Shown piece after piece: positions 61,978 to 64,000 of a stretch of 64,000 bases of DNA. How positions within the stretch are numbered: the stretch's first letter is position 1; each line of letters begins with the position of its first letter. A program made the translations under genes and the position numbers. The notes under the pieces are model-generated. The model saw only the letters and a program-made list of their open reading frames with translations. It was not told where the DNA came from and did not search any database. The stretch is from Candidatus Puniceispirillum marinum IMCC1322 (GTDB taxonomy: Bacteria; Pseudomonadota; Alphaproteobacteria; Puniceispirillales; Puniceispirillaceae). The stretch spans positions 2,331,001 to 2,395,000 of the forward strand of contig NC_014010.1 of assembly GCF_000024465.1 (NCBI RefSeq), given 5' to 3'.

Positions 61978-62499
61978 ATGTCCAAAAACGCGCCTGACAG
62001 TGGTAAAATCAAAAAACCGCTTGAAAATATCAACCGGTTGACGCCGCAACAGTTCGATATTCATATCGCGTCTGATGGTTCTTGGTTTCATGAGGGGGGG
62101 CTTATCGGGCGCCCAGCTTTGGTACGGCTATTCGCGTCGGTATTGCACCGGCATGACGATGGCACATTCTGGCTTGTGACACCGGCAGAACGCGGACAAA
62201 TAACCGTTGAAGACGCGCCCTTTATAGGGGTGGCACTTACGGTAACGGGCGAGGGTGTTGATCGTGAGCTTCGCCTGACAACGAATATCGGCGATACGGT
62301 GCTGATTGATCGTGATCATGCGCTGCGTATGCAAACAGGCGACGATCATGAGGGCCGACCCTATGTCAGAATCAGAGACCAGCTGGATGCTAAATTGAGC
62401 CGGCCTGTTTTTTACGAATTGGCAGCCCTTGCTGAACCAGATGAAAATGGCCGTTTGGGTGTATGGAGCGCGGGATGCTTTTTCCCGCTTATGGATTGA
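61978..62499 (+). CDS. DUF1285-domain protein
   Basis: A 173-residue conserved protein with FDIHIASDGSWFHEGGLIGRPALVRLFASVLHRHDDGTFWLVTPAE in the first half and VLIDRDHALRM, PYVRIRDQLDAKLSRPVFYELA in the second, the DUF1285 signature. The fold is known structurally as two small domains, but the function is not. It is 2 bp from the NUDIX gene and is the first of an operon with it and the CCA transferase, a conserved alphaproteobacterial arrangement. Confidence 0.88.
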   Translation: MSKNAPDSGKIKKPLENINRLTPQQFDIHIASDGSWFHEGGLIGRPALVRLFASVLHRHDDGTFWLVTPAERGQITVEDAPFIGVALTVTGEGVDRELRLTTNIGDTVLIDRDHALRMQTGDDHEGRPYVRIRDQLDAKLSRPVFYELAALAEPDENGRLGVWSAGCFFPLMD

Positions 62500-62501
62500 G
62501 T

Positions 62502-63122
62502 ATGTTTGGTGATGCGTCAAAAATTGCATCGGTACTGACCCCACCGCACCATATGAATGGTAATATCAAGGATATGATTATGCCGGTGATGGCAACCGAT
62601 CGGCCGGCGGCTGTGCTGGTCGGCTTAATCACACATCAACAAAGTTTGCATATTCTGATGACGCGCCGCGCCGCGCATTTGGCAACGCATCCAGGGCAAA
62701 TCAGTTTTCCCGGTGGCAAGATTGAAACACATGATGCCACGCCGGTTGATGCCGCTTTGCGAGAAGCGCATGAAGAGGTGGCGTTACAGCCTGATCATGT
62801 GACCATACTTGGTTCGCTTTCGGTGTTGCGTAGCCCAGCGGGCTTTATCGTTGCCCCGATTGTCGGTATGATTACAGCTGACGAAGGGGATGAGGTGAAG
62901 CTTACACCTGATCCGGCTGAGGTTGATGATATTTTGCTGTTACCACTTGATCACATGCTTGATCGTCAAAATTATAGGCGTGAAACACATGAACGTGATG
63001 GTGTTGCGCGTCAAACTTGGGTTATTGATCATCCAGCCCATTATATTTGGGGACTATCGGCAGCCATAATTGTTGAGCTGTCCGATAGATTGCAGACACT
63101 AAGTCAAACAGGAGCAGGTTAA
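62502..63122 (+). CDS. NUDIX hydrolase, CoA pyrophosphatase-like
   Basis: A 206-residue hydrolase. HPGQISFPGGKIETHDATPVDAALREAHEEVAL contains the Nudix box with REAHEE and the upstream LLMTRRA-like segment, typical of CoA diphosphatases (NudL). It cleaves CoA or acyl-CoA to phosphopantetheine and ADP. Start at ATG 62502, two bases after the DUF1285 stop. The stop overlaps the start of the next gene by one base. Confidence 0.87.
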   Translation: MFGDASKIASVLTPPHHMNGNIKDMIMPVMATDRPAAVLVGLITHQQSLHILMTRRAAHLATHPGQISFPGGKIETHDATPVDAALREAHEEVALQPDHVTILGSLSVLRSPAGFIVAPIVGMITADEGDEVKLTPDPAEVDDILLLPLDHMLDRQNYRRETHERDGVARQTWVIDHPAHYIWGLSAAIIVELSDRLQTLSQTGAG

Positions 63123-63406
63123 TGCGGCGATATCTGATTATTCTATCTGCGCTTGGCGCGGCCATAATTGTGATGAGTCTGGTAAAGGCATGGCAACGAC
63201 GCCGTGCGATTAAGGCTGGTCTTGATCCCAGCGATATTAAAATCTCGACATCTTACATAATAGGCGGGCTGGCTGGTTTGCTTGTATTTCTTATTGGCGT
63301 AATGGCTCTTGAAGGTGGAGCAGGTGCCCCTGGTACAAGCTACAAACCGGCCACCATAAAAGATGGCATGATTAGCTCGGGTGGCTTCAAAGATAATGAT
63401 AATTAG
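63122..63406 (+). CDS. Small membrane protein (DUF6111-like)
   Basis: A 94-residue protein with two hydrophobic helices (residues 4-20 and 45-63) separated by a basic turn (KAWQRRRAIKAG), and a C-terminal SYKPATIKDGMISSGGF that resembles the DUF6111 tail. It lies between NUDIX and CCA-transferase genes, where a small protein of this kind is often found. No function is known. Confidence 0.6.
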   Translation: MRRYLIILSALGAAIIVMSLVKAWQRRRAIKAGLDPSDIKISTSYIIGGLAGLLVFLIGVMALEGGAGAPGTSYKPATIKDGMISSGGFKDNDN

Positions 63407-64000
63407 GCAGCCATCTTGGTCACCAGCAGATAAAAACCATGCCCTGCGGTCATTACCGCCATTTGCCAGTCAACAGCTTGTCATGCGTATTTTTGATATA
63501 GCTCAGAAAGCGGGTGGCGAGGCACGTATTGTAGGTGGTGCCGTGCGTGACTGGCTTGCAGGTATGGAAGTTGGTGATATTGATATGGCAGTGAATATGC
63601 CGATTGAACGTTTCGCTGATACTCTTGAACAGGAAGGTCTGCGCGTGATTCATACGGGCTTGTCACATGGCACAGTCACCGTGGTGCAGGACAAAACTAA
63701 AATCGAGATCACGCATACGCGACTTGATATCGAAACTGATGGGCGTCACGCCAAGGTCACACATAGTCCTGATTGGCTGGAAGATGCGCGCCGGCGGGAT
63801 TTTACGATCAATGCCATCTATATGGATGCGGCAGGTAAAATCTTCGACCCGCTAAACGGTCAGGATGATCTTCAAGCTGGCATTCTTCGCTTTGTTGGAG
63901 ACGCAGACCGGCGGGTACAGGAAGATGCGTTGCGTATGTTGCGCTATTGTCGGTTTTTGCATCGGTTTGGCCGCGGCCAGATTGATGCAGATGCACTTGC
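63396..64000 (+). CDS. cca: CCA tRNA nucleotidyltransferase, 5' part only
   Basis: Frame open from ATG 63396 to the window edge, about 201 residues of an expected ~400. GGAVRDWLAG binds nucleotide, DIDMAV holds the two catalytic carboxylates, ITHTRLDIETDGRHAKV and RRDFTINAIYMDAAG follow, and VGDADRRVQEDALRMLR is the beginning of the neck domain. It adds CCA to tRNA 3' ends. The start overlaps the DUF6111-like gene by 11 bp; a second ATG at 63483 would shorten it by 29 residues but is less typical. Confidence 0.88.
   Translation, partial: MIIRQPSWSPADKNHALRSLPPFASQQLVMRIFDIAQKAGGEARIVGGAVRDWLAGMEVGDIDMAVNMPIERFADTLEQEGLRVIHTGLSHGTVTVVQDKTKIEITHTRLDIETDGRHAKVTHSPDWLEDARRRDFTINAIYMDAAGKIFDPLNGQDDLQAGILRFVGDADRRVQEDALRMLRYCRFLHRFGRGQIDADAL

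Overview
The window reads as the chromosome of a free-living marine alphaproteobacterium, most likely of the SAR116 clade (relatives of 'Candidatus Puniceispirillum marinum'). This is inferred from gene content: a proteorhodopsin beside a complete retinal pathway, a DMSP demethylase, a form II CO-dehydrogenase-like molybdenum hydroxylase, TRAP transport, TIGR02186/TauE proteins, and the DUF1285-NUDIX-CCA transferase block common in alphaproteobacteria. Genes are dense and intergenic spacers are AT-rich. I saw no rRNA, tRNA, CRISPR array, transposase, integrase or phage gene.

Layout. 1-3475: the start of a choline-sulfatase gene (cut by the window edge), DNA-3-methyladenine glycosylase I, an acyltransferase and an AraC-type regulator. 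3886-11413: light harvesting. Proteorhodopsin, a hairpin, then crtE-crtI-crtB-crtY-blh-fni, which together make retinal from isoprenoid precursors. 11434-21826: an IclR regulator divergent from a GMC oxidoreductase, a TerC-like membrane protein, a two-gene TRAP transporter, an HpsN-like dehydrogenase, an SDR, a zinc alcohol dehydrogenase and a small secreted protein. This is best read as a sulfonate (dihydroxypropanesulfonate and/or isethionate type) uptake and oxidation locus. 21844-23825: glyoxalase II and I and a HAD phosphatase.

23988-32819 is a cell-wall recycling island: AmpD-like amidase, SH3-NlpC/P60 peptidase, GntP-like permease, AmpG permease, L,D-transpeptidase-like protein, MurQ, AnmK, PIG-L deacetylase and a GH84 N-acetylglucosaminidase. 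A 21-bp perfect palindrome lies between ampG and the transpeptidase gene, and four 18-bp tandem repeats lie between murQ and anmK. 32816-40641 is a mixed stretch: a TauE/SafE exporter, SRPBCC and YCII proteins, an aminotransferase, an iodotyrosine-deiodinase-like nitroreductase, a secreted hydrolase divergent from a membrane AraC regulator, an RraA/HMG-type aldolase and a phytanoyl-CoA dioxygenase-like protein.

40820-50763 is a catabolic block: form II molybdenum hydroxylase (small, large and FAD subunits), HAD phosphatase, DHDPS-family aldolase, two aldehyde dehydrogenases and a ferredoxin reductase-like flavoprotein. 50828-55504 is a one-carbon and methyl-compound block: threonine aldolase, DMSP demethylase (DmdA) and a dimethylglycine/sarcosine dehydrogenase-like protein. 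It ends in a run of 55-bp hairpin-forming repeats. 55853-64000 is mostly housekeeping: cold-shock protein, RarD-type permease, cyclophilin, universal stress protein, TIGR02186 plus TauE plus a cysteine-free ArsR regulator, an unknown protein, DUF1285, CoA-pyrophosphatase-like NUDIX, a small membrane protein and the start of the CCA-adding enzyme.

Together the genes describe a surface-ocean heterotroph that supplements growth with light, lives on algal osmolytes and organosulfur compounds (choline-O-sulfate, DMSP, methylated glycines, sulfonates) and salvages its own peptidoglycan.
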